DNA of 64,000 nucleotides from Jejuia algarum (GTDB taxonomy: Bacteria > Bacteroidota > Bacteroidia > Flavobacteriales > Flavobacteriaceae). Below the pieces are notes generated by a model, which was given only the letters and a program-made list of their open reading frames with translations, ran no database searches and had not been told where the DNA came from. The position numbers and the translations under genes are program-made. Position 1 is the first letter of the stretch. Every line of letters begins with the position of its first letter. The stretch is from the NCBI GenBank assembly GCA_947495775.1, contig CANMAQ010000017.1, positions 1 to 64,000 on the forward strand. The letters are read 5' to 3'. Of this stretch, positions 43,072 to 51,717 are shown in pieces.

Positions 43072-44508
43072 ATGACAGTACAAAACTATATAAACGGCAG
43101 TTTTACCAACCCAATCTCGGCAGATTGGTTAGACAATTACTGTCCTGCAGATGGTACAATTTATGGCAAAACACCTAATTCGTCTCAAAAGGACGTTACT
43201 TTAGCATACAAGGCTGCAGCAAATGCTTTTCCCAGTTGGTCTCAAACCACTTTAGAACACCGCAGTCGTATTTTAATTAAAATTTCTGAGCTGTTAGAAG
43301 CCAACTTAGAACGGTTTGCCGCTGCAGAAAGTAAAGATAGTGGTAAGCCCATACAATTAGCCACTGCTGTAGACATTCCTAGAGCTGCTAGTAATTTTAG
43401 GTTTTATGGCAATGCTATTACCCAGTTTGCTAGCGAAAGCCACGACAGTATAGGCCTTGAGGCCATAAATTATACCTTACGCCAACCGCTTGGTGTTGTA
43501 AGCTGCATTTCACCTTGGAATTTGCCTTTATACCTCCTAACTTGGAAAATAGCGCCCGCTATTGCTGCTGGTAACTGTGTTATTGCAAAACCTAGTGAAA
43601 TCACGCCTGTAACCGCCTACTTGTTAGGTGAATTGTGTAACGAAGCTGGACTTCCTAAAGGTGTTTTAAATATCGTTCATGGCGAAGGCGCTACTCTAGG
43701 TAAAGCCCTTGTAACCCATCCTAATATTAAAGCTATTTCGTTTACAGGAGGCACTGCAACAGGTGCTACTATAGCCCAACTTGCGGCACCCTTATTTAAA
43801 AAAGTAGCCTTAGAATTAGGGGGTAAAAATCCTAATATCATCTTTGCAGACTGTGACTACGATAGCATGCTTGAAACTACAGTACGATCTGCATTCTCCA
43901 ATCAAGGGCAAATATGCCTCTCTGGTAGTCGCATTTTTGTTGAAGCCTCTATATATGAAACTTTTAAAACAGATTTCATTGCCAGAGTACAACAATTGCA
44001 TGTTGGTCCTCCATCTCAAACGTCAACACAAGTTGGTGCTTTGGTATCTAAGGCGCATTTAAACAAAGTGACACAACATATTGAAGAGGCCAAAAAAGAG
44101 CACAACATTCTACATGGAGGTTACCCTATAACGCTTAAAGGTTACGAAAATGGCTATTACTTCTGCCCTACAATTATTGAGGTTGCAACAAATACCTGTA
44201 AGCTCAATCAAGAAGAAATATTTGGTCCTGTCGTCTCTATAATGCCTTTTACAACTGAAACAGAAGTTATAGAATGGGCAAATGACACTCCTTATGGCTT
44301 ATCTGCTACATTATGGACAAACGCTCTAAAACGTAGCCTAAGAATAAGCAATCAATTGGATTGTGGCATGGTTTGGGTAAACACATGGATGTTGCGCGAT
44401 TTAAGAACACCTTTTGGAGGCACCAAAGCATCTGGTTTAGGCAGAGAAGGCGGTCTTGAAGCGCTACGTTTTTTTACAGATACGAAAAATATATGCTTGA
44501 AATACTAA
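43072..44508 (+). CDS. 2-aminomuconate 6-semialdehyde dehydrogenase-type aldehyde dehydrogenase
   Basis: 478 residues from ATG 43072; the longer frame from 43012 is less likely, because the canonical N-terminus NYINGSF begins just after this ATG. NAD-dependent oxidation of 2-aminomuconate semialdehyde. Catalytic Cys in FSNQGQICLSGSR near 279, general-base Glu in ALELGGKNP near 245, cofactor-binding FTGGTATGATIA near 220-231, SPWNLPLY near 144-151. Assigned to this pathway step by its place between the RidA deaminase and dioxygenase genes. Confidence 0.9.
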   Translation: MTVQNYINGSFTNPISADWLDNYCPADGTIYGKTPNSSQKDVTLAYKAAANAFPSWSQTTLEHRSRILIKISELLEANLERFAAAESKDSGKPIQLATAVDIPRAASNFRFYGNAITQFASESHDSIGLEAINYTLRQPLGVVSCISPWNLPLYLLTWKIAPAIAAGNCVIAKPSEITPVTAYLLGELCNEAGLPKGVLNIVHGEGATLGKALVTHPNIKAISFTGGTATGATIAQLAAPLFKKVALELGGKNPNIIFADCDYDSMLETTVRSAFSNQGQICLSGSRIFVEASIYETFKTDFIARVQQLHVGPPSQTSTQVGALVSKAHLNKVTQHIEEAKKEHNILHGGYPITLKGYENGYYFCPTIIEVATNTCKLNQEEIFGPVVSIMPFTTETEVIEWANDTPYGLSATLWTNALKRSLRISNQLDCGMVWVNTWMLRDLRTPFGGTKASGLGREGGLEALRFFTDTKNICLKY

Positions 44509-44542
44509 TAGCTTTACTATATTAGAGCCTATAAGTATACCT

Positions 44543-45091
44543 ATGCAAGCGATTTCCTTTCATACAAAAGATTATGTATTCGAGCCCATTAAGGCCTCAG
44601 ACATACATTATATTCATGAAGGCTTATCAGATCCCGAAGTAACACGTTATTACGATGTACACTTCGCTACTTTAGAAGACACCAAAGCACAAATGGATTG
44701 GTATGCCCATTTACTACAAAGTGGTACAGGTATTTGGTGGGGTATTTATCAAAAAAAGAATCACGCCTTTTATGGCGCAATAGGTTTTAACAATTTAGAC
44801 ACCACTCATAAAAAAGCAGAAATAGGGTTCTGGCTGCTAAAAAAATATTGGGGTAAAGGCTTGCTAAAAACAATAATGCCTAAACTATTTGACATTGGGT
44901 TTACCACCCTTGGCTTACATAGAATAGAGGCTTATGTCTATGATAAAAACACCAAATGTAAAAACGCTTTAGATAAAACACATTTTACGTTTGAAGGTCT
45001 TCTAAGAGCAGCTGAAATTAAAAATAATGAACACATAAGCATTGCCATCTATGCCATACTCAAAACAGAATGGTCATGCAGTTTAAAATAG
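44543..45091 (+). CDS. GNAT-family N-acetyltransferase (RimJ/RimL type)
   Basis: 182 residues. Shows the GNAT order of motifs: EAEIGFWLLKKYWGKGLLKTIMP (motif A with the acetyl-CoA pyrophosphate loop) near 92-115, GLHRIEAYVYDKNTKCKNALDK near 129-150, and FTFEGLLRAAEIKN near 151-165. Acts in the cytosol on an unknown amine. Its place inside the kynurenine operon, 34 bp after the dehydrogenase gene, is unusual. It might modify a pathway intermediate or be a passenger. Confidence 0.85.
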   Translation: MQAISFHTKDYVFEPIKASDIHYIHEGLSDPEVTRYYDVHFATLEDTKAQMDWYAHLLQSGTGIWWGIYQKKNHAFYGAIGFNNLDTTHKKAEIGFWLLKKYWGKGLLKTIMPKLFDIGFTTLGLHRIEAYVYDKNTKCKNALDKTHFTFEGLLRAAEIKNNEHISIAIYAILKTEWSCSLK

Positions 45092-45134
45092 CAATTAACA
45101 AAACACAACGCCTTTATTAAAAGGTTAAGACGAT

Positions 45135-45917
45135 ATGATTTTAAATCTAAAACATAAAAACGCCCTTGTTTGCGGAAGCACGCAGGGTATTGGAAAAGCA
45201 ACTGCAATAGCGCTTGCCGAAGAAGGTGTTAATGTAACCCTTGTAGCTAGAAACAGAGAAAAACTAAAAGCAGTCCTAGCCGAATTGCCACAGCCAGAAC
45301 GGCACAGTTATATTGTTGCCGATTTTCTAAATCCTAGAGATTTACAAGAGCAAGTCATTAAGTTTATTGAGAAACAACATGGATTTCATATTCTTGTAAA
45401 TAATACAGGAGGTCCTGCTAGTGGCGAAATCATCAATGCCAGCTTAGAAGTTTTTGAAAACGCCTTTACCATGCATGTAAAATGCAATCATTTATTAGCC
45501 CAAGTCACCATTCCATTTATGAAAACAGAAGGTTTTGGACGAATTATTAATGTCATATCCACTTCGGTAAAAGAGCCTATTCCAAAACTCGGCGTTAGTA
45601 ATACCATTAGAGGTGCTGTGGGCAATTGGAGCAAAACATTATCTATGGAAGTGGCCGAGTTTGGTATTACTGTAAACAATGTATTACCTGGGTTTACCGA
45701 AACAGAACGTTTGGCTGAAATTATAAAAATTAAAGCCACCATAGAAGAGACCTCTATAGAAGATATGACGGCCATCATGAAAAACTATACCCCAGCAAAA
45801 CGTTTTGCTCAACCAGAAGAAACGGCCCATGCGATTGTATTTTTAGCCAGTAGTGCTGCGAGTTATATTAACGGTATTAATATACCCGTTGATGGAGGAC
45901 GAACAAAGTCGCTTTAA
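45135..45917 (+). CDS. Atypical short-chain dehydrogenase/reductase
   Basis: 260 residues, Rossmann fold. NAD(P)-binding GSTQGIGKAT near 14-23, VADFLNPRD near 59-67, NNTGGPASGE near 89-98, INVISTSV with the catalytic serine near 137-144, and C-terminal FLASSAASYINGINIPVDGG. Where classical enzymes have Tyr-x3-Lys this protein reads SNTIR (near 156-160), so both the catalytic Tyr and Lys are replaced by Ser and Arg. It lies inside the kynurenine operon, but no pathway step needs a reductase here, so its reaction is open. Confidence 0.88.
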   Translation: MILNLKHKNALVCGSTQGIGKATAIALAEEGVNVTLVARNREKLKAVLAELPQPERHSYIVADFLNPRDLQEQVIKFIEKQHGFHILVNNTGGPASGEIINASLEVFENAFTMHVKCNHLLAQVTIPFMKTEGFGRIINVISTSVKEPIPKLGVSNTIRGAVGNWSKTLSMEVAEFGITVNNVLPGFTETERLAEIIKIKATIEETSIEDMTAIMKNYTPAKRFAQPEETAHAIVFLASSAASYINGINIPVDGGRTKSL

Positions 45918-46072
45918 TTCGACACAGCATTTTATCATTAACTGTTTTTATGTCTTTAAAACTAGTGCAGTACTTATAACTTTTATATCTTTAATCGGTC
46001 TTAATATAGAATATAATAACAACTCTAATTCCCTGTAGAGTCTCTTTTTAAAGAGTAATAAGGGCTTTTAAT

Positions 46073-46606
46073 ATGAGTAATTTAGTATCCCCCCTTAACT
46101 TCAAAGCTTGGATTGAAGACAACCGTCATTTACTAAAACCGCCTGTAGGCAATAAAGTAGTATGGAAAGATGGTGATTTTATAGTCATGGTCGTTGGTGG
46201 CCCTAATAGCAGAAAAGATTACCATTATAATGAAACACCTGAATTTTTTTATCAAGTAGAAGGTGATATTGTTTTAAAAATTATTGATAATGGGACGCCT
46301 AAAGACGTTCACATTAAAGAAGGTGATATTTACTTGCTTCCCCCTAAAGTACCGCACTCACCGCAAAGAGGAGCTAATACCGTAGGCTTGGTTATTGAAT
46401 ATAAGAGACCTGTAGGTATGAGAGATGCTTTACTTTGGTTTTGTGAACACTGCACGACCAAACTTTATGAAGAAGATTTTACACTAGACAATATTGAAAC
46501 CGATATGCCTAAAATTTTCGACACCTATTATGGTGATGAAACCAAACGGAGTTGTCCTGATTGTAATGCCGTTATGGCACCGCCTCAAAAAGTTAAAATT
46601 GACTAG
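46073..46606 (+). CDS. 3-hydroxyanthranilate 3,4-dioxygenase
   Basis: 177 residues, the bacterial length. Cupin-fold Fe(II) enzyme that opens the ring of 3-hydroxyanthranilate to ACMS. Catalytic-site motif YHYNETPEFFYQVEGD near 43-58 with His and Glu ligands, the second cupin motif with the later His in LPPKVPHSPQRG near 86-97, and the C-terminal rubredoxin-like metal site CEHC (near 121-124) plus CPDCN (near 158-162). The ACMS decarboxylase gene follows after 53 bp. Confidence 0.95.
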   Translation: MSNLVSPLNFKAWIEDNRHLLKPPVGNKVVWKDGDFIVMVVGGPNSRKDYHYNETPEFFYQVEGDIVLKIIDNGTPKDVHIKEGDIYLLPPKVPHSPQRGANTVGLVIEYKRPVGMRDALLWFCEHCTTKLYEEDFTLDNIETDMPKIFDTYYGDETKRSCPDCNAVMAPPQKVKID

Positions 46607-46659
46607 ACTTTAATACAGAATACCATCACCTTTTAACCTATAATGCCTAACCCTAACGC

Positions 46660-47748
46660 ATGACAGCAAAGCGCAAACTTAGAATTAATGGCCATTCGCA
46701 TTTACTCCCTTATCCAGAGGAAATCCCCGAATTTATGAGAGAAAAGGGTATTTTCTGGGTCGACAAGGATAGAAAGTACATGCTACAGAAAGGCTGGAAA
46801 CGTCCTGTAACAGATTCTAGTTTTTTCTTAAATGAGAAACTCGAATGGATGGATCGCAATAAGATAGACCATGCTGTTGTTTTAAATTTATCGCAACTCT
46901 ATGGTAACGGCTTACGTGTAGAAGAAATGAAGAAAGCCTTGAGGTTTCAAAATGACTTTAATGCGCGTATTCAACATGATAATCCTAAAAAGTTTACCTG
47001 TGGCTTTGTGGTCCACCCTGGGTTTATTAGAAGTGCGTGTTGGGAAATAGAACGCTGCGTAGAAACTCATGGCATGCGTTTGCTTTGTTTACCTACGCAT
47101 TATATGGATACTATTGGTACATGGCGCTGTATCTTTGATGAAGAGAACGAACCTATTTTCGAATTGGCAAACAAGTATAACCTCGCTGTAGAAGTACATC
47201 CTTATGACGGCGAAAAATTTATCAATTTAGAAAATACTTCTTGGCGTTTTCACCTCATCTGGATGCTTGCCCAATGTGGAGATGCCTATCATTTTTTTAC
47301 GTTAAATGGCTATCAAGAAAAATACCCCAATATGAGAACTTGTTTTGCTCATGGGGGACAATTGGCCCAAATCAATTTAGGCCGTCGTATTCAAGGTTTT
47401 GATGGTCGCCCCGATTTATTTGAAGGCAAACACCATCCTAGAGCGGCTGTTGGACATAAAAATATCTTTTTCGACACGCTTGTACACGATACAGGCGGCT
47501 TAGAACTCTTGATACGAAACCACGGTTCTAAACAAGTCTTAATGGGACTAGACGATCCTTACCCTCTTGGCGAAATGGAAAGCGACGCACAATCCTCTTA
47601 TCCTGGTAAAATTTTAGATTTAGCGGTTGAAAAGAACGTTATCACTCAAGACAATTATGATGCCATTTGGGAAGGTAATGTACTCCAGTGGCTATATGGC
47701 GATGATGATGCTGGAAAAAACAAACTCATCGATACCATTTTAAGTTAA
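46660..47748 (+). CDS. 2-amino-3-carboxymuconate-6-semialdehyde decarboxylase, amidohydrolase family
   Basis: 362 residues, TIM-barrel Zn enzyme. Metal ligands: GHSH near 11-14 (HxH), VEVHPYDG near 176-183, CFAHGGQ near 224-230, LMGLDDPYPLG near 291-301 with the Asp ligand. Decarboxylates ACMS and diverts it from quinolinate to 2-aminomuconate semialdehyde, which the upstream dehydrogenase oxidises. Last gene of the operon; a repeat copy lies just downstream. Confidence 0.93.
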   Translation: MTAKRKLRINGHSHLLPYPEEIPEFMREKGIFWVDKDRKYMLQKGWKRPVTDSSFFLNEKLEWMDRNKIDHAVVLNLSQLYGNGLRVEEMKKALRFQNDFNARIQHDNPKKFTCGFVVHPGFIRSACWEIERCVETHGMRLLCLPTHYMDTIGTWRCIFDEENEPIFELANKYNLAVEVHPYDGEKFINLENTSWRFHLIWMLAQCGDAYHFFTLNGYQEKYPNMRTCFAHGGQLAQINLGRRIQGFDGRPDLFEGKHHPRAAVGHKNIFFDTLVHDTGGLELLIRNHGSKQVLMGLDDPYPLGEMESDAQSSYPGKILDLAVEKNVITQDNYDAIWEGNVLQWLYGDDDAGKNKLIDTILS

Positions 47749-47817
47749 ACCATAAGACAAGACTCATGTCTTAAAAAAATATAGGTTTGTCTCATTGTAT
47801 TTGCTGCAAACCTCTTT

Positions 47818-47933
47818 AACCCAAGTCCATTAGAAAATCTATTAGGGCTTTCAACTGCTGTAAACACTAGCACTACGCTATGTTTATGGCAGTTGAAAGC
47901 CTCATGACGCTATTTCAAAGTTTAATTGGGGTT
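47818..47933 (+). repeat. Dispersed palindromic repeat, copy B (best preserved)
   Basis: A 13-bp perfect stem, GGCTTTCAACTGC (47846-47858) with GCAGTTGAAAGCC (47889-47901), encloses the rest of the shared 37-bp core 47849-47885. Outer ends AACCCAA (47818) and TTGGGGTTT form a second inverted repeat, the last bases of which touch the M16 protease stop codon. It lies between two convergent genes, where a structured transcript or terminator-like role is possible. Confidence 0.65.
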
Positions 47934-50788
47934 TAATTCTGAGTTGAAGTGTCTAGTGATGCTGGTAATAACTTTGCGGTTATACTTGGCGTTTTAATGT
48001 ATTTTTTAGCGACACTTCTAATATACTTTGGAGATATCAAGTCTAAATCCGATTTATAATCGCTTAAAGGCTTATAAGCTCTTTTCCAATACACTTTATT
48101 ATACATATAATTAAGCCAAAACTTATTTTTCTCCACATTCTTAGTACGATCTAACACCCACTGTTTCTTAATAGCCTCGACTTCTTTCTTAGTAGGCCCT
48201 GTTTTTAAAAAGTCTTTGAGCACGGCTAGTGTTTCTTTTTCTAAAGCATTTATTCGTTTTGGATCACAATCAAACGCTATAAACGCAGCATATTTTGGGT
48301 AAGGACGCTTGACATGCTTTAAAGACGCCTGTATAGCATATACACCACCTTTCTCTTCTCGTATTCTTTGTCGAAGGCGTTGCTTTAATACAGCTCCAAA
48401 AATTCGCATGGCCGCATGTTCTCTCTTTTTATAAACAGCCTCTTCTTCAAAATAGATTCGTAAGGTTGCTTTATCTGCAAGACCTTTATACACATTTACT
48501 TTTTCATCTTTTAAGACTTTTTTAAACGTAGAATTTATAGACTTTTCGCGATCTTCTCCTGTGCTTGGCAAGGCTGCTAAGTACGTTTCTGCATATGTTT
48601 TAAGAAGGTCTTCATCGAAATCTCCTATAAATATAAAATCAAAATCCCCAGCATTGACAAAACGCTTTGTATAGGTTTTATAAATCGACTTATAAGGAAC
48701 TGAATCTAATAAACGTTCTAGATTATTATTCTCATTCATACTAATGTATCTAGGGTTGCCCTCCTGTCTTAACTTTTTAATTTCTTCAAAAAATAAGGAT
48801 GTAGGCTTTAGCTTTCTATTTTTAAAAGAGGCTTTAATTTTATCCACATTAGCCAAATACGTAGTTTCGTCTTCGTTAACACTTGTAAAATTTAAATAGA
48901 TCAACTGAAAAAGCGTTTCTAAATCTTTACTGCGTGCTGCGCCTTTTAAACTCTCCTCGTAAGTTCCTATTCGTGGAGATAATTTCACCTTTTTACCTGA
49001 TAACAATTCTGATAGCTCGTGATTTTTGTAGCCTCCCAACCCTGTGCTTTTTACAATCGACAATAATGGGGCTTGAGTGACCACTTCATGATCGGTTAGT
49101 ACGGATGTGCCTCCATGACTTACCGCTTTAAATAGAACTTTTTCTTTATCGAAATCGGTTTTCTTATACACTACCGTTGCACCATTGCTTAATACCAAAC
49201 GTTTTATATCATATAATTTTTCCTCTTCTTCTACAATACGCCCTTTTGGACGTAAGGTTTTAACCAATGTATTACCTATCGTACTGGGTGTATATGGCGT
49301 TATGTTTGTTTCTGTTTCTGCTTCTGTTATTGTTTTTAATAGCGCCTCTGAGCTTGGTAACTTTAAGTCTTCTTTTTCTGGAGCTGTTAAAACCAATATT
49401 CTATTATCTTTATGGTAATAGGTTTTAAACATCGCATTAACAGCCTCTAAGGTAATGGCAGAAATGGCTTGTTCATCGAAATTGTATTTCCAATCTTTAT
49501 CATAAAGTACCCAATCATTATTAAATTCGCTAGTTAGCAAGCTCACATAACTTAGAGATTCCCAATCATTTTTCCCTTCTAGAAATACGGCATTACTTGC
49601 TAAAGCATTCTTTTTTGCGCGATCTAATTCTTCAATAGTGAACCCAAAACGTTTTACGCGTTCTAACTCAAGCACCATATGCCTTAATCCCTCTTTAATT
49701 TCTTTTTCTTTAGTTAAAGCCCCCATGACAAATTGGTAATGATTCTTGCTTATGGTACGCCCTCTATAGACACTGGCCCCAATAAAAGGAGGTGCTGTAC
49801 TGTTAGATACAACCTTCAACCTTTTATTCAACATAGAGATTACCATGCCTCTTATCAATTCTTCATTTTGATGCTTCGCTAAAATACGTTCACGTTGAAG
49901 TGGTGCTTTATCAATAAAGCTTAAACTTAAATTGGTTCTGGTTACTTCCGGATCTGTAATAACTTTAACACGCGTCGCTTCATGATAAGGAACATAGTCT
50001 TGAAGTTCTAATGTCTTCTCGTTTTCAGGATTCTCTAATGCTGAAAAATGTTTTTTTATACGCTGCTCAACATATTTAGGATCAATAGACCCTACCACTA
50101 CAATTCCCATTAAATTAGGTCGGTACCACGTCTTATAAAACCGACGTATATGAGAGGTCTCAAAATGGGCTATATTGTCTAATTTATCTTCAGAATAATA
50201 CCTTAAATGCGGCATCCCTTCAAACATAAACATTGCTCTTTGCTTTCTTACACGGTTACCGCTTCCTAATTTTCGTCTAAATTCTTCTAAAACAACGGGC
50301 CGTTCTGCATTTATGGCGTCTTCTTCTAAAGACATATTATGAGCCCAATCTTCGACAATTTGAAACGCCTTATCCACTTGCTTTAAATTATTAGTAGGTA
50401 CTTTTAATTTATAAACTGTTTCGTAATTACTAGTACTGGCATTAAGATCGGACCCAAACCCCATACCAATACTTTCGATATATTTAATAAGTTTGTCTTT
50501 CTTAAAGTTTTTAGTTCCATTAAAGCCCATATGCTCTAACAAATGTGCTAAACCAGACTGTGCTTGGTCTTCATTTAGATTCCCTGTCTTTACAATTAAA
50601 CGAATGTAAGCACTATTCTTAGGCTTATTGTTTTCCTTGATATAATAGTTTAACCCATTAGCTAATTGACCTCTTATAACAGTGGTATCTTTAGGTATTT
50701 CCGTTTCTAAATTTATGGCTATTGGTTGCTCTTGAGCAAAACTATAAGACGATACAAATATAAATAGAGCTACAAAAAAGTGTTTCAT
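47933..50788 (-). CDS. Secreted M16 zinc metalloprotease
   Basis: 951 residues from the ATG at 50788, which begins a signal peptide (MKHFFVALFIFVSSYSFA); the frame opens at 50818. Two tandem M16 halves: the first has the inverted zinc motif HLLEH at 82-86 with the later Glu of the motif near 160, and the second half (about 520-930) is the inactive partner domain with R/Y residues binding the peptide. It probably degrades peptides in the periplasm. Convergent with the kynurenine operon. Confidence 0.92.
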   Translation of the reverse strand: MKHFFVALFIFVSSYSFAQEQPIAINLETEIPKDTTVIRGQLANGLNYYIKENNKPKNSAYIRLIVKTGNLNEDQAQSGLAHLLEHMGFNGTKNFKKDKLIKYIESIGMGFGSDLNASTSNYETVYKLKVPTNNLKQVDKAFQIVEDWAHNMSLEEDAINAERPVVLEEFRRKLGSGNRVRKQRAMFMFEGMPHLRYYSEDKLDNIAHFETSHIRRFYKTWYRPNLMGIVVVGSIDPKYVEQRIKKHFSALENPENEKTLELQDYVPYHEATRVKVITDPEVTRTNLSLSFIDKAPLQRERILAKHQNEELIRGMVISMLNKRLKVVSNSTAPPFIGASVYRGRTISKNHYQFVMGALTKEKEIKEGLRHMVLELERVKRFGFTIEELDRAKKNALASNAVFLEGKNDWESLSYVSLLTSEFNNDWVLYDKDWKYNFDEQAISAITLEAVNAMFKTYYHKDNRILVLTAPEKEDLKLPSSEALLKTITEAETETNITPYTPSTIGNTLVKTLRPKGRIVEEEEKLYDIKRLVLSNGATVVYKKTDFDKEKVLFKAVSHGGTSVLTDHEVVTQAPLLSIVKSTGLGGYKNHELSELLSGKKVKLSPRIGTYEESLKGAARSKDLETLFQLIYLNFTSVNEDETTYLANVDKIKASFKNRKLKPTSLFFEEIKKLRQEGNPRYISMNENNNLERLLDSVPYKSIYKTYTKRFVNAGDFDFIFIGDFDEDLLKTYAETYLAALPSTGEDREKSINSTFKKVLKDEKVNVYKGLADKATLRIYFEEEAVYKKREHAAMRIFGAVLKQRLRQRIREEKGGVYAIQASLKHVKRPYPKYAAFIAFDCDPKRINALEKETLAVLKDFLKTGPTKKEVEAIKKQWVLDRTKNVEKNKFWLNYMYNKVYWKRAYKPLSDYKSDLDLISPKYIRSVAKKYIKTPSITAKLLPASLDTSTQN

Positions 50789-50818
50789 AATTAGTTGGTA
50801 TATGTTCATTTTCTCCAA

Positions 50819-51047
50819 TATGTAACGCTTTTTAAATAAACGTTACACTACAATCTTATTTTATTTTTATAAAATTAAGCTTTATAGTGCGCTTAAAGCG
50901 GCCAAAAAAAGTGATTTTAATCCAAATCATGGCCATACAGAAAAAATTATTCGTTTAACAGCTTATAATCTTAACACAAGATAAATCAATTTCCGATAAA
51001 CTACATATAGCTATTGAGAACTAATAGCACAACTCACCAAAAAGTAA
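50819..51047. other. Divergent spacer between M16 protease and O-methyltransferase genes
   Basis: AT-rich. Contains no gene or clear secondary structure; the promoter of the rightward gene is at 51048-51055. Confidence 0.5.
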
Positions 51048-51055
51048 TACTTTTG
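51048..51055 (+). promoter_or_regulatory. -7 box of the O-methyltransferase gene
   Basis: TACTTTTG matches TAnnTTTG, 17 bp upstream of the ATG at 51073. Confidence 0.5.
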
Positions 51056-51072
51056 AATTTTAAGCTACATAC

Positions 51073-51714
51073 ATGCATTTTATTCCAGAGACATTAGACC
51101 ACTATGTGGTAGCACATTCTGAAGACGAGCCTAAATTACTACAGGACTTAACAAGAGAAACCTATCAAAAGATATTGCAACCACGCATGCTAAGTGGCCA
51201 TTACCAAGGACGTATATTAAGTATCATCTCTAAATTGGTACAGCCTAAAATTATTTTAGAAATTGGAACTTACACTGGTTATTCTGCACTGTGTCTGGCT
51301 GAAGGTCTCCAGAAAAACGGAAAACTACACACGATTGATATTAATGAAGAGCTCGTTGATTTTCAACGTAAGTATTTTGACAAATCTAAATACGGTACAG
51401 CAATACAGCAGCACCTTGGCAATGCCTTAGATATTATTCCGCAATTAGACTGTACTTTTGATTTGGTATTTATCGATGCCGATAAACCAAACTACCCCAA
51501 TTATTTTAACGCCATTATTGATCAATTAAATCCTGGGGGCATCATCTTATCTGATAATGTTCTTTGGAGCGGAAAAGTGCTTGAAACTTTAAAACCCGAC
51601 GACGTGGCCACCAAAGCTTTATTAACTTACAATGCTTTATTAAAAGAAGACCAGCGTATTGAAACCGTTCTTTTACCTATTAGGGATGGATTAACGCTTA
51701 GTAGAAAACTTTAA
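51073..51714 (+). CDS. SAM-dependent O-methyltransferase (class I, catechol type)
   Basis: 213 residues. SAM-binding motif I LEIGTYTGYSALCLAEGL near 60-77, DINEELVDFQRKYF near 88-101, the FDLVFIDADKPNYPNYF strand near 134-150 with Asp ligands for the divalent metal, and ILSDNVLWSGKV near 161-172 with metal-binding Asp and Asn. Belongs to the caffeoyl-CoA/catechol O-methyltransferase group; substrate unknown. It is convergent with the second hybrid kinase gene. Confidence 0.92.
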   Translation: MHFIPETLDHYVVAHSEDEPKLLQDLTRETYQKILQPRMLSGHYQGRILSIISKLVQPKIILEIGTYTGYSALCLAEGLQKNGKLHTIDINEELVDFQRKYFDKSKYGTAIQQHLGNALDIIPQLDCTFDLVFIDADKPNYPNYFNAIIDQLNPGGIILSDNVLWSGKVLETLKPDDVATKALLTYNALLKEDQRIETVLLPIRDGLTLSRKL

Positions 51715-51717
51715 AAA

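Noticed and set aside
46020..46060. Hairpin CTCTTTTTAAAGAG-like sequence between the SDR and dioxygenase genes
   Set aside because: Short AT-rich stem with overlapping alternatives; too weak to call a terminator inside what looks like one operon.
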